Source: Candidatus Treponema excrementipullorum (GTDB taxonomy: Bacteria; Spirochaetota; Spirochaetia; Treponematales; Treponemataceae). Taken from it: 16,016 bases of DNA. The notes under the pieces are model-generated. The model searched no databases, was not told the DNA's origin, and worked only from the letters and a program-made list of their open reading frames with translations. This document shows positions 6,894 through 14,192 of this stretch, piece after piece. The position numbers and the translations under genes were made by a program. The stretch spans positions 1 to 16,016 of the forward strand of contig JAHLFV010000007.1 in NCBI GenBank assembly GCA_018883625.1, in the 5' to 3' direction. Position 1 is the first letter of the stretch. Each line of letters begins with the position of its first letter.

Positions 6894-7450
6894 AAACTAT
6901 CTAAAAAATCTTGGCGAGTCTTTTCTTTTGCTGTTTCTTTTACCTGAGAAGACTTTTGTAATTCCTCAAAAGTAGACGCATCGATATACCGTAAACTTAA
7001 ATTTTTTTCCAAGGAAAAAATCACCGAACCATTATCCCATTGAGATTTTTCAGGAGAAAGACTATCAGGCTCTCCGTATTTTTCGCACAATTTAGAAAAA
7101 ACACTGTAATAATCCAACTCACTTTTGTTAAGATTTAGTGTAATTATATATAAAATATCATCTTCAAACTGAAAAAGACATTCTTCAAAAAATAAAACAC
7201 CATCAACGGAAATCAAAGCCCGATTTTCTCCCGACAGCAGAGAAACATCCCGATCGCCCCTGTAATTGTAAGCAGGATCTGTTTTGAGAGCTTCTTTCAC
7301 TTCATCAAGAGTCATACCCAAAGTCACAGAACCATACCCCTTAGGTAAAGGGCTGTCTGTCCCCCACACTTTAAAACCTGTCACCAAGAGGAACAAACTG
7401 CATAGAACACTGTAGTATATATATCTTTTGCTTTTTTTAAACAATACCAT
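6890..7450 (-). CDS. Exported protein of unknown function
   Basis: I do not recognise this 186-residue protein. The N-terminus has KKSKR, then a hydrophobic stretch (YSVLCSLFLLVTGF) and a plausible signal peptidase I site around VWG-TD, with no lipobox Cys. The predicted periplasmic part begins KGYGSVTLGMTLDEVKEAL. That 'LGMT.DEV...L' helix followed by beta-rich sequence recalls small domains that recur in exported proteins. It later has FQFEDDILYIITL, then KLCEKYGEPDSL. The tail is charged (KETAKEKTRQD). The start has AGGAT 7 bases upstream, overlapping the stop of the CNB gene. It overlaps the DUF192 gene by 4 bases, so the two exported proteins are made together and may share a task. Confidence 0.75.
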   Translation of the reverse strand: MVLFKKSKRYIYYSVLCSLFLLVTGFKVWGTDSPLPKGYGSVTLGMTLDEVKEALKTDPAYNYRGDRDVSLLSGENRALISVDGVLFFEECLFQFEDDILYIITLNLNKSELDYYSVFSKLCEKYGEPDSLSPEKSQWDNGSVIFSLEKNLSLRYIDASTFEELQKSSQVKETAKEKTRQDFLDSL

Positions 7451-7458
7451 GTTATATC

Positions 7459-8637
7459 CTAATGTTGTTTTCTATAAAAGGCTGCAGCCTTTAAAATATC
7501 GGCACAGTCTGGAACAAAAACTTTTCCTTTTTCATCAACCCTAACAGGATCTAACCTCAAAAACTGCTCAATAACATTCCGCTGGTTTATAAGAGGAATA
7601 CCTGTCATGTTGGCCAAATCCTGAGGTGTAAAATCAAAATGCTTAGCTACTTTAGTTCTGGTGGGAACAAAACGTTCTTTTTCCAACTGTAATGCTATCA
7701 TATCAATCATTTTATACACAGGATCCTGTAGAGTTGCATTATTCAACTGTCGCTCCATAGTCCAAAGTCGCTCTGCCAACGTCTTGGTCAACCTGGAAAT
7801 AAGCTGGGGCTGAGAAGCAACCATCTGATCAAAATTCTTTCTATTCACAACCATTAAGTAACAGTCCTCAAAAGCAATTATACTGGCAGATCGGGGCTTG
7901 TTTTCCAACAATGCCATTTCCCCAAAAAAATCTCCCTTTTTGAGAACAGCCAGTATTACCTCTGTGCCGTTTACAATTTTTGTAATTTTTACCTGTCCGT
8001 CCTGAATAATGAACATATCCTGTCCGCTTTGACATTCGGAAAAAACCATGGTTCCTTTGGGATAAAAACGAACAGTTTCGGCAGTGGGTTCAAAATAAAC
8101 AGCCTTAGAAGCATTTTTCAGCACTACAAACCGTTTCTTTGCAATTTCGGCATGTTCTCCCCGAGGACATACTTTCAAATGTTGATAGTAGGCAAAAATA
8201 GCTGGATCAAAGTCCCCTACACTGTCATAATAGGACGCTACATCAAAAATCTGTTCAGGGGATTCTACAGAAACATTGCTTAAGGCGAGTTGCGTCAGTT
8301 TCTCATTCATAGTACGCATTCGGTTAGCAAAAGAACGGATTGTTTTCAAAGCGACTGGTGTGTTATTTTGAATCAGTTCTGAATATTGATCCCGTCTTAC
8401 TGCTATAGCCTGAACATCGGTTGCTGCAATAGCAGTTTCAGGCTGATTAAAACCGGACATGCAAGATATGACACCTATAAAATCGCCTGGTCCAAAACCT
8501 TCTGGCTCCGCTCCGGGACGAGAACGGGAACAGGAAACAAAACCTGTTTTTATGATATAAAATCTATCTGTACAAGGGTTTCCCTCAATAAAAATATACG
8601 AGCCTTTATTAAAATGGACCATAGACAGCTGCAACAT
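7459..8637 (-). CDS. Double cyclic-nucleotide-binding regulator with C-terminal winged helix
   Basis: From ATG 8637 the product has 392 residues. The order is CNB domain 1 (about 5-110), a helical linker with a TPR-like stretch (about 125-175), CNB domain 2 (about 188-300), and a Crp-like winged-helix region (about 305-385, including TRTKVAKHFDFTPQDLANMTGI). CNB2 has a full phosphate-binding cassette, GDFFGEMALL...KPRSAS (235-251), with Glu240 and Arg249. The matching part of CNB1 (GDFIGVISCM...QPETAI) has Val56 and Glu67 instead, so CNB1 probably does not bind a nucleotide. It is probably a transcription regulator, though the ligand (cAMP, c-di-GMP or other) is not readable. GTG 8646 also opens the frame but touches the SD. 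ATG 8637 stands 8 bases from GGAGG and is preferred. Confidence 0.85.
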   Translation of the reverse strand: MLQLSMVHFNKGSYIFIEGNPCTDRFYIIKTGFVSCSRSRPGAEPEGFGPGDFIGVISCMSGFNQPETAIAATDVQAIAVRRDQYSELIQNNTPVALKTIRSFANRMRTMNEKLTQLALSNVSVESPEQIFDVASYYDSVGDFDPAIFAYYQHLKVCPRGEHAEIAKKRFVVLKNASKAVYFEPTAETVRFYPKGTMVFSECQSGQDMFIIQDGQVKITKIVNGTEVILAVLKKGDFFGEMALLENKPRSASIIAFEDCYLMVVNRKNFDQMVASQPQLISRLTKTLAERLWTMERQLNNATLQDPVYKMIDMIALQLEKERFVPTRTKVAKHFDFTPQDLANMTGIPLINQRNVIEQFLRLDPVRVDEKGKVFVPDCADILKAAAFYRKQH

Positions 8638-8645
8638 TGCCACCA

Positions 8646-8650
8646 CCTCC
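8646..8650 (-). promoter_or_regulatory. Ribosome binding site that decides the start of the CNB regulator
   Basis: On the minus strand GGAGG (within AAGGGAGGTGG) ends 8 bases before ATG 8635-8637. The alternative GTG codons at 8641-8646 lie on or beside this site and are too close to be used. Confidence 0.75.
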
Positions 8651-8662
8651 CTTACTGTTTTC

Positions 8663-8692
8663 AGTATATGAAGTAAAAATATTATTTGTCAA
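8663..8692 (-). promoter_or_regulatory. Sigma-70-type promoter of the CNB-regulator operon
   Basis: On the minus strand the -35 is a perfect TTGACA (8687-8692), the spacer is 18 bases, and the -10 is TATACT (8663-8668, 5/6). The -35 begins one base after the murB stop codon. The downstream operon can therefore be expressed independently of murB. Confidence 0.75.
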
Positions 8693-8693
8693 T

Positions 8694-9668
8694 CTATGAT
8701 AAATTCTTCGATACTATGATTTTCGGCAAAAAAATAATTTCCGTTTCCAATTTCCACCCTTTTTTCTCAAATACCTTGTCGATTATACTGTTTGTTAACT
8801 GTAAAATATCTTTTGCAGTGGCATGTCCGGTGTTAATGATAAAATTACCGTGCCAAGGAGCTACCTGAGCACCCCCAATTTGCATACCCCGCAATCCTAC
8901 TTCATCGACTATTTTTCCGGAAGGCATGCCAAAACTTCTGTTATTTTTGAACACGCTTCCGGCAGAAGGATAAGAAAAATGCCCTTTGGTACGTCTATCT
9001 TCAATATATTTTTGACATAGAGCTTGAGACTCACCTATTTTATCTCCGGAAAGAACTTTGACAGTAAAAGTTCCCGATAAAACAGTGTTCCCTTTTAAAA
9101 ACGTCTGAAAAGGAGAAACTTTGTATTCCCAATCAACGTCCTTTTTTATATACTGCTGTATCTCATTGTGCGGATTATCAAGATCTACGTAACAGGCTGA
9201 AATCAATATGTCACTGATGGAAACATCGTAACACCGAGCATTCATAAAAACAGCCCCGCCTATAGTTCCCGGCAAGCCTGCAAAATTTTCCACTCCCCCT
9301 AAGCCCTTGGCAAGGCAAAAATCTATCAACTCCTTTATGGTAACGCCGGCTTGACAGGTTACACATTGCAATTGTCTATCATAAGTTAGCGACTTTAATC
9401 CACCGGTAGAGATAATAGGATATGTCACGCCTTCATCAGGAACAACGATATTTGAACCACCACCTAAAACAAAAAAAGGAACATGTTCTTTTCTTAAAGC
9501 TTTTAATGCACAGATAAAGGAATCAATATTTTCAGGTTCAATAAAAAGTGGTGTTTTTCCACCTACTTTAAAAGTCGTTCGAGGAGCCAAATCTTCATCA
9601 AACAAAATTTTTCCCTGGAAATGTCCCCACATATTGATATTTTCTTCTATTTTCCGTACATTATACAT
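8694..9668 (-). CDS. murB: UDP-N-acetylenolpyruvoylglucosamine reductase
   Basis: MurB is a cytoplasmic FAD enzyme that uses NADPH to reduce UDP-GlcNAc-enolpyruvate to UDP-MurNAc, the second step of peptidoglycan precursor synthesis. The 324-residue product has the FAD-binding motif GGGSN (69-73), AGLPGTIGGAVFMNA (130-144), the YPSAGSVFKN segment (233-242) with catalytic Ser238, GGAQVAPWHGNFIIN (265-279), and a C-terminal LETEIIFL with Glu310 in the position of the catalytic Glu. It has YKVSPF at 182-187 where many MurBs have YRxSxF, a mild variation. GAGG lies 5 bases before the ATG. It is divergent from cysS. The next gene has its own promoter, so murB may be largely monocistronic. Confidence 0.95.
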   Translation of the reverse strand: MYNVRKIEENINMWGHFQGKILFDEDLAPRTTFKVGGKTPLFIEPENIDSFICALKALRKEHVPFFVLGGGSNIVVPDEGVTYPIISTGGLKSLTYDRQLQCVTCQAGVTIKELIDFCLAKGLGGVENFAGLPGTIGGAVFMNARCYDVSISDILISACYVDLDNPHNEIQQYIKKDVDWEYKVSPFQTFLKGNTVLSGTFTVKVLSGDKIGESQALCQKYIEDRRTKGHFSYPSAGSVFKNNRSFGMPSGKIVDEVGLRGMQIGGAQVAPWHGNFIINTGHATAKDILQLTNSIIDKVFEKKGWKLETEIIFLPKIIVSKNLS

Positions 9669-9737
9669 AATAACCTCGGTCTAGTGATCGTGTATTGAAC
9701 CAATTATATATTATTTTTGAATAAAAAGCGAGGGCTT
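9669..9737. promoter_or_regulatory. AT-rich divergent promoter region between murB and cysS
   Basis: The 69-base spacer must serve both genes. A TATAAT occurs on the minus strand (9703-9708) pointing to murB. TATATT (9707-9712) points to cysS. I find no convincing -35 at the right distance for either, so exact promoters are not assigned. The two -10-like boxes overlap, so polymerase binding could be mutually exclusive. Confidence 0.35.
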
Positions 9738-11216
9738 ATGTCTTTACGTTTATATAATACCATGGGACGCAAGATGGAAGATTTTGTCCCTATAACACCG
9801 GGAAAGGCGGGCTTTTACGGTTGTGGTCCTACAGTATATAACTATGCACACATCGGTAATTTGCGGGCCTATGTTTTTCTTGACATTTTAGATAAAACGC
9901 TGTCTTTTTTAGGCTATGACGTAACCCATGTTATGAATATTACCGATATCGGACATCTATCTGGAGATGCCGATGAAGGTGAAGACAAAATGGTCAAAAC
10001 GGCAAAAGAACGGGGACAATCTGTTCTTGAAATAGCTCAATTCTATACCGATGCCTTTTTTGAAGACTTCAAAAAGTTACATATCCGTCGTCCTGATATT
10101 GTATGTAAAGCAACAGAACATGTACAAGACATGATAGATTTGATTAAACGCTTGGAAGAAAAAGGTCACACCTACATGGCAGGGGGAAATTTGTACTTTG
10201 ACGTTTCCACTTTTCCTGACTACGGAAAACTGGCTTGCCTAAATTTAGATGATTTAAAAGCTGGTGCCAGAGTCGAAGTTGATCAAAACAAAAAAAATCC
10301 CTTTGATTTTGTATTATGGTTTACCAACAGTAAATTTGAAAATCAGGCTTTGGTGTGGGATTCTCCTTGGGGTGTAGGTTATCCGGGATGGCACATAGAA
10401 TGTTCTGCCATGAGTATGAAATATTTAGGAGAACAAATTGACATTCATACCGGTGGCATAGACCATATTCCCATCCACCACACCAACGAAATAGCTCAAT
10501 CAGAAGGAGCTACCGGGAAGAAGTGGGTAAATTATTGGCTTCATAACGAATTTCTTGTCATTGCAAAAGAAAAAGGTCAAGATGCTGAAGATAAAATGTC
10601 TAAATCTTCCGGAAATTTTTTAACATTGCAAAGCCTTATCGATAAAGGCTATGATCCATTGGACTATCGTTTTTTTCTGTTAGGTGCTCACTACCGCAGT
10701 CAGGTTGCCTTTTCTTGGCCGGCCATGGACAGTGCAAAAAGTGCCAGAAAGGCTTTAAATCAGCGTATAGCAAAGGTTGTAGAGCAAAACAAGGGCGATA
10801 CAACTACAGAGGTAGCGATAGTTTTGTCTCAAGCTGCCCAAGCACATTTGGATAAATTTACTGCAGCTTTGGAAAATGATTTGGCAACCCCTCAAGCTCT
10901 TTCCGCCTTACAAGGTGCTGTAAAGGACAATACCATCAAGCCTAAAGAGATTTTGTATTTGGTAAAAAAAATGGATGAAGTTCTTTCTCTCGCTCTGTTA
11001 GAGCAGGCAGAAGCTCTTTACAAGGAAAAAACAGAGGTCAAAGAAACTCACCTTTCCGATCGGGAAGCCGAAGAAATCAGACAATTACTGGAAGAAAGGA
11101 CATCTGCAAAACAGGCAAAAAATTACGCCAGAGCAGATGAAATTCGTGCAGAGCTGACAAACCGAGGAATTCAGATTATTGATACTCCCCAAGGACCTCA
11201 GTGGAAAAGGATATAA
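9738..11216 (+). CDS. cysS: Cysteinyl-tRNA synthetase
   Basis: This class I synthetase charges tRNA-Cys with cysteine in the cytoplasm. From ATG 9738 it has 492 residues. The frame opens upstream at TTG 9717, but GAGGG at 9730-9734 serves the ATG, and MSLRLYNTMGRK is the normal start. Zinc ligands are visible as Cys29, Cys222 (HIECS), His247 and Glu251 (IHHTNE). The active-site motifs are HIGN (38-41, in place of HIGH) and KMSKS (286-290). The insertion after NITDIGHL (GDADEGEDKMVKTAKERG) is typical of one bacterial subgroup. The C-terminal domain ends in the usual ARADEIRAELTNRGIQIIDTPQGPQW. It is followed after 37 bases by the sigma-factor gene, and the two are probably cotranscribed. Confidence 0.97.
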   Translation: MSLRLYNTMGRKMEDFVPITPGKAGFYGCGPTVYNYAHIGNLRAYVFLDILDKTLSFLGYDVTHVMNITDIGHLSGDADEGEDKMVKTAKERGQSVLEIAQFYTDAFFEDFKKLHIRRPDIVCKATEHVQDMIDLIKRLEEKGHTYMAGGNLYFDVSTFPDYGKLACLNLDDLKAGARVEVDQNKKNPFDFVLWFTNSKFENQALVWDSPWGVGYPGWHIECSAMSMKYLGEQIDIHTGGIDHIPIHHTNEIAQSEGATGKKWVNYWLHNEFLVIAKEKGQDAEDKMSKSSGNFLTLQSLIDKGYDPLDYRFFLLGAHYRSQVAFSWPAMDSAKSARKALNQRIAKVVEQNKGDTTTEVAIVLSQAAQAHLDKFTAALENDLATPQALSALQGAVKDNTIKPKEILYLVKKMDEVLSLALLEQAEALYKEKTEVKETHLSDREAEEIRQLLEERTSAKQAKNYARADEIRAELTNRGIQIIDTPQGPQWKRI

Positions 11217-11241
11217 ATCACGAAAAAAAATGTGTAACATC

Positions 11242-11246
11242 AGGGA
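11242..11246 (+). promoter_or_regulatory. Ribosome binding site supporting the TTG start of the sigma factor
   Basis: AGGGA lies 7 bases before TTG 11254. The alternative ATG at 11266 has no purine-rich site at a usual distance, so the TTG start is favoured. Confidence 0.55.
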
Positions 11247-11253
11247 ATATTAG

Positions 11254-11811
11254 TTGTTTGGTTTCATGGAAAAGGATACTGGAGATACTTTACATGCTTC
11301 AGATTCCAAGGACTTTAGAAAAATATACGATGACTCAATGCAGATGCTTTTTAAAGTGTCTTATCGCATTGTAAATGACGAAGAAGCTGCAGAGGATATT
11401 GTTCATGATTCTTTGATTAAGATGAGTGAGAAGGAACTTGTGTTTCCCAGTCTTAACGATGCGAAGTACTGGCTCATTCGGGTAGTCAAGAATGCTTCCC
11501 TTAACTATGCAAAGCGAAAGACTAGAGAAAGGAAAGCTTATGAACGGGCACTTTATGAAGATCATCGCAGGGTTGAATCAGGTGAAACAGAACTTCTGAA
11601 AGAAGAAGCCAAAAAGAAAGCTCAAGAGGCTTTGGACAAATTACCCGATAACCTGCGTGTTGTTTTGATTCTTCGTGAATATGCGGAGCTTAATTACAAA
11701 GAAATAGGACGGGTTCTTGGAATTACGGAAGGTAATGTTAAGGTCAGAGTATTCCGAGCCAGAGAACAACTTGCAAAATTGATAGGAGAAGAAGATGTCT
11801 ACTTGCCCTGA
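11254..11811 (+). CDS. ECF-family RNA polymerase sigma factor (RpoE-like)
   Basis: The 185-residue product has only the two domains of group IV sigma factors. Region 2 runs from about 20 to 87 (FRKIYDDSMQMLFKVSYRIV, then EEAAEDIVHDSLIKM and AKYWLIRVVKNASLNYAKR), contacting core polymerase and the -10. Region 4 runs from about 121 to 173 (KAQEALDKLPDNLRVVLILR, then the helix-turn-helix NYKEIGRVLGITEGNVKVRV), contacting the -35. A charged linker lies between them. The start is TTG with AGGGA 7 bases upstream. Its last 17 bases overlap the anti-sigma gene, so the two are translated together. No autoregulated ECF promoter could be assigned in the 37-base gap after cysS. Such factors usually answer envelope or oxidative stress, but the signal here is unknown. 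Confidence 0.93.
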   Translation: MFGFMEKDTGDTLHASDSKDFRKIYDDSMQMLFKVSYRIVNDEEAAEDIVHDSLIKMSEKELVFPSLNDAKYWLIRVVKNASLNYAKRKTRERKAYERALYEDHRRVESGETELLKEEAKKKAQEALDKLPDNLRVVLILREYAELNYKEIGRVLGITEGNVKVRVFRAREQLAKLIGEEDVYLP

Positions 11812-12493
11812 ACGAAATGTACATTCGCTTTATTTAGATTGTGAATTGCCTCAGAAGTATGTTAAAGACTATGAGGCACATGTGGCTTCCTGTGAAAAAT
11901 GTCAGAAGATTCTTCAAAACTATCGCAGAACTCGGGAGTTATTAAAGCCGGAAGATGCTATACTGCTTATGACTTCGGATGAATTGGAAGCAAGTTTTGA
12001 GAGTCTTCAAACAAAAATGCATTTTAGAAAGAACACTCTCCTTATTCAGCAAGAAAATAGATCTTTCCGATGGGCTGTACCGTCTTTTACAACAGTTGCA
12101 GCAGCAGTCATGGCTTTTTTCTTGATTTTTCCTTTCGGAGCAACCAAAGAAGAGATGGCTGTTCCTGTTAGTACCGAAAGGCCGATACAAATTGCTGCCA
12201 GTGCCTTAGGAGGTCATTTATCAACGGTGGCTGCGCCTTCTATTTCCAGTCAACAGGACTCTTTCCTGTCTCAGCAGCCCGTGATAATTAGTAAGGATTC
12301 CCAGTACGGCGAGTTTGTTTCCAATACTGGTATGAGACCTTCTGTTTCAGCTCTTGATGTTTTGAATTTTGCTTTTCAAGATGATACAAAATCGATACTG
12401 ATGGAAATACAGTTATCTAATATTTCTAATATTAACTCCTTTTATGGAACGGTATTACCTTCGGCTCTGTTTTTAAATATAGTGGGTCAATAA
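11795..12493 (+). CDS. Membrane anti-sigma factor with ZAS zinc finger
   Basis: The 232-residue product has an N-terminal cytoplasmic anti-sigma domain of the ZAS (zf-HC2) type. The H-x3-C-x2-C signature is His29, Cys33, Cys36, with LYLDCELPQ just before it and further candidate ligands Cys4 and His10. A basic/aromatic stretch (RSFRW) leads to a single membrane segment at about 94-115 (VPSFTTVAAAVMAFFLIFPF). The remaining roughly 115 residues would lie outside the cytoplasm, are Ser/Gln-rich and have no recognised domain. The ATG, preceded by AGGAG, is inside the sigma-factor gene, giving a 17-base overlap. By family knowledge the cytoplasmic domain holds the sigma factor inactive until the outer domain is cut or changed. 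No protease gene for this is visible nearby. Confidence 0.88.
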   Translation: MSTCPERNVHSLYLDCELPQKYVKDYEAHVASCEKCQKILQNYRRTRELLKPEDAILLMTSDELEASFESLQTKMHFRKNTLLIQQENRSFRWAVPSFTTVAAAVMAFFLIFPFGATKEEMAVPVSTERPIQIAASALGGHLSTVAAPSISSQQDSFLSQQPVIISKDSQYGEFVSNTGMRPSVSALDVLNFAFQDDTKSILMEIQLSNISNINSFYGTVLPSALFLNIVGQ

Positions 12494-12494
12494 G

Positions 12495-14180
12495 GTGGCG
12501 TCTTTTTTCTCCTATTATTTTAGAAAATACCCTCTCTTTAGGGTTGCTGTTCTTTTTATATTGATTTTGTTGGTTTTCGGTAGTTATCTACTGTTCTTTG
12601 TAGAACGGAATCCTATCCCTGTGATTGCAAAGATAAATCCCCCTATAGGATCTCCCGGGGATATTTTAGTTGTTAACGGTAGCGGTTTCGGAAAAGAAAA
12701 GAAAGCAAGTTTTGTTGAAATAGGGGGATCCCGTTTAACCACCTCCTCCTACCTCTCTTGGACAGATACGGAAATAAAAGTCGAGTTGCCGTCCAATATT
12801 CAGGATGGATTGGTTTTTGTTGAAACCAGATATGGTCGTTCCGAGCCGGTGATTTTTGCCAACAAGGAAAACATTCCCGTAGCTATTACTCAAATGGCTG
12901 TTCAAAGTTCTGTACCATCTATAACCCATCAATCTCATGAAAAGATATCTGTAGGACAAGTCTTGACAATTACCGGAGACAATTTCGGAACACTCCGTGG
13001 AGATAACTCTGCCGTGTATTTTTCTGCACAATGGACAGACAGTAAAAATGCCAGTGATATAAATATAAAGTATCTAACACCTTCTGAAAATGATTTTGAT
13101 TATGAGTATTGGAGCAATACGGAAATACGAGTCAGAGTACCTGACGGCGCCGTTTCTGGTCACTTTTTTGTAAAAACGGATAAAGGAATAAGTAACCAGA
13201 GGAATATTACTGTTACATCAACTGCCGGAACGAAAAGCTACGAAAACATGCGTTCCTATATTGTACAAGTTTCAGCTGATATTTCGGATATCAATGCAGA
13301 CAAGCAGTCTCTGATAACTTTGCGGGTACCACGGCCAAGTCAGTACGCTGTACAACCTTATATCCAAATGACCGAATGTCAGCCGGCACCAATTTTTGAA
13401 AACTATAATCAAAGTGTCATACATCAATTACAGACAAATGCTGTTGCGGATAAGAAATTTGTTTTTAACCAAACATTTGTAGTACCGGTTTATGAGGTAA
13501 ACACAGAAATAAATTCTGCTAAAGTTGAAAAATATTCAGAAAAAAATAGATTGCTCTACGTTTTGTACACCTCATCAGATTCCTGTATACCTTCTGATAC
13601 ACCACAAATACAGGAACTGGCAGACAGTATCGTCGGTAAAGAAACCAATCCTTACAAGCAAGCTCGTTTAATATACGACTACATTTTGCAGAATTACAGA
13701 TTGTCTGATACCCTCATAACAAGTGAAGCCGGCTCATTAAATATGTTGACCACCCTACAAGGTGATGCATATGATTTTTCTATTATCTTTACTGCCTTAT
13801 GCAGAGCAGTAGGTATTCCCGCTATACCGGTCAGTGGACTTTTGACAGATTTTAATAAAAACAGTCAAAATCACTGGTGGTCTGAAATCTATATCGAAAA
13901 ATTCGGATGGATTCCAGTAGATGTTTCCATAGCTGCCGGATTACAGTTTTCCATTCAAAAGCATCCAGACAATCTTGCAGATTTCTATTTTGGTAATTTG
14001 GACAATCAACACATTGCTTTTTCTAGAGGCTGGAAAGAAGTTAACCCTTCCATTGTAAACAACAAAACAGTATACAGACCGAAAACTTACGGTTTACAGT
14101 CAATATGGGAAGAATCCACAACAGGTGTTGTCAGTTACAGTTCTTTGTGGAGCAATCCTTTGATCGTCGGCTTTTATTGA
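12495..14180 (+). CDS. Membrane-anchored IPT/TIG protein with inactive-looking transglutaminase-like domain
   Basis: The product has 561 residues. A short cytoplasmic lead is followed by a membrane segment (about 13-36) without a lipobox, then two IPT/TIG immunoglobulin-like domains, about 42-122 (INPPIGSPGDILVVNGSGFG) and 131-240 (SVGQVLTITGDNFGTLRG, ending PDGAVSGHFFVKTDKG). After a beta-rich middle comes a transglutaminase-like domain, about 385-480. In that fold the catalytic Cys sits in G-x-C-x-D-[FY]-[AS]. Here the segment is GDAYDFS (423-429), so Ala425 replaces it, while His460 (NHWWSEIY) and Asp476 (GWIPVDVS) remain. The GTG start is one base after the anti-sigma stop and has no clear SD, so re-initiation is likely. 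It probably sits outside the cytoplasm and may bind ligands or partners in the sigma/anti-sigma pathway. That role is inferred from position. Confidence 0.83.
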   Translation: MASFFSYYFRKYPLFRVAVLFILILLVFGSYLLFFVERNPIPVIAKINPPIGSPGDILVVNGSGFGKEKKASFVEIGGSRLTTSSYLSWTDTEIKVELPSNIQDGLVFVETRYGRSEPVIFANKENIPVAITQMAVQSSVPSITHQSHEKISVGQVLTITGDNFGTLRGDNSAVYFSAQWTDSKNASDINIKYLTPSENDFDYEYWSNTEIRVRVPDGAVSGHFFVKTDKGISNQRNITVTSTAGTKSYENMRSYIVQVSADISDINADKQSLITLRVPRPSQYAVQPYIQMTECQPAPIFENYNQSVIHQLQTNAVADKKFVFNQTFVVPVYEVNTEINSAKVEKYSEKNRLLYVLYTSSDSCIPSDTPQIQELADSIVGKETNPYKQARLIYDYILQNYRLSDTLITSEAGSLNMLTTLQGDAYDFSIIFTALCRAVGIPAIPVSGLLTDFNKNSQNHWWSEIYIEKFGWIPVDVSIAAGLQFSIQKHPDNLADFYFGNLDNQHIAFSRGWKEVNPSIVNNKTVYRPKTYGLQSIWEESTTGVVSYSSLWSNPLIVGFY

Positions 14181-14192
14181 TAGGAGGATATT

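Noticed and set aside
8638..8646. GTG start for the CNB regulator three codons earlier
   Set aside because: The SD GGAGG directly abuts this GTG. The ATG at 8635-8637 has the right 8-base spacing.
9717..9737. TTG start adding seven residues to CysRS
   Set aside because: GAGGG at 9730-9734 lies inside this extension and serves ATG 9738, which gives the usual N-terminus.
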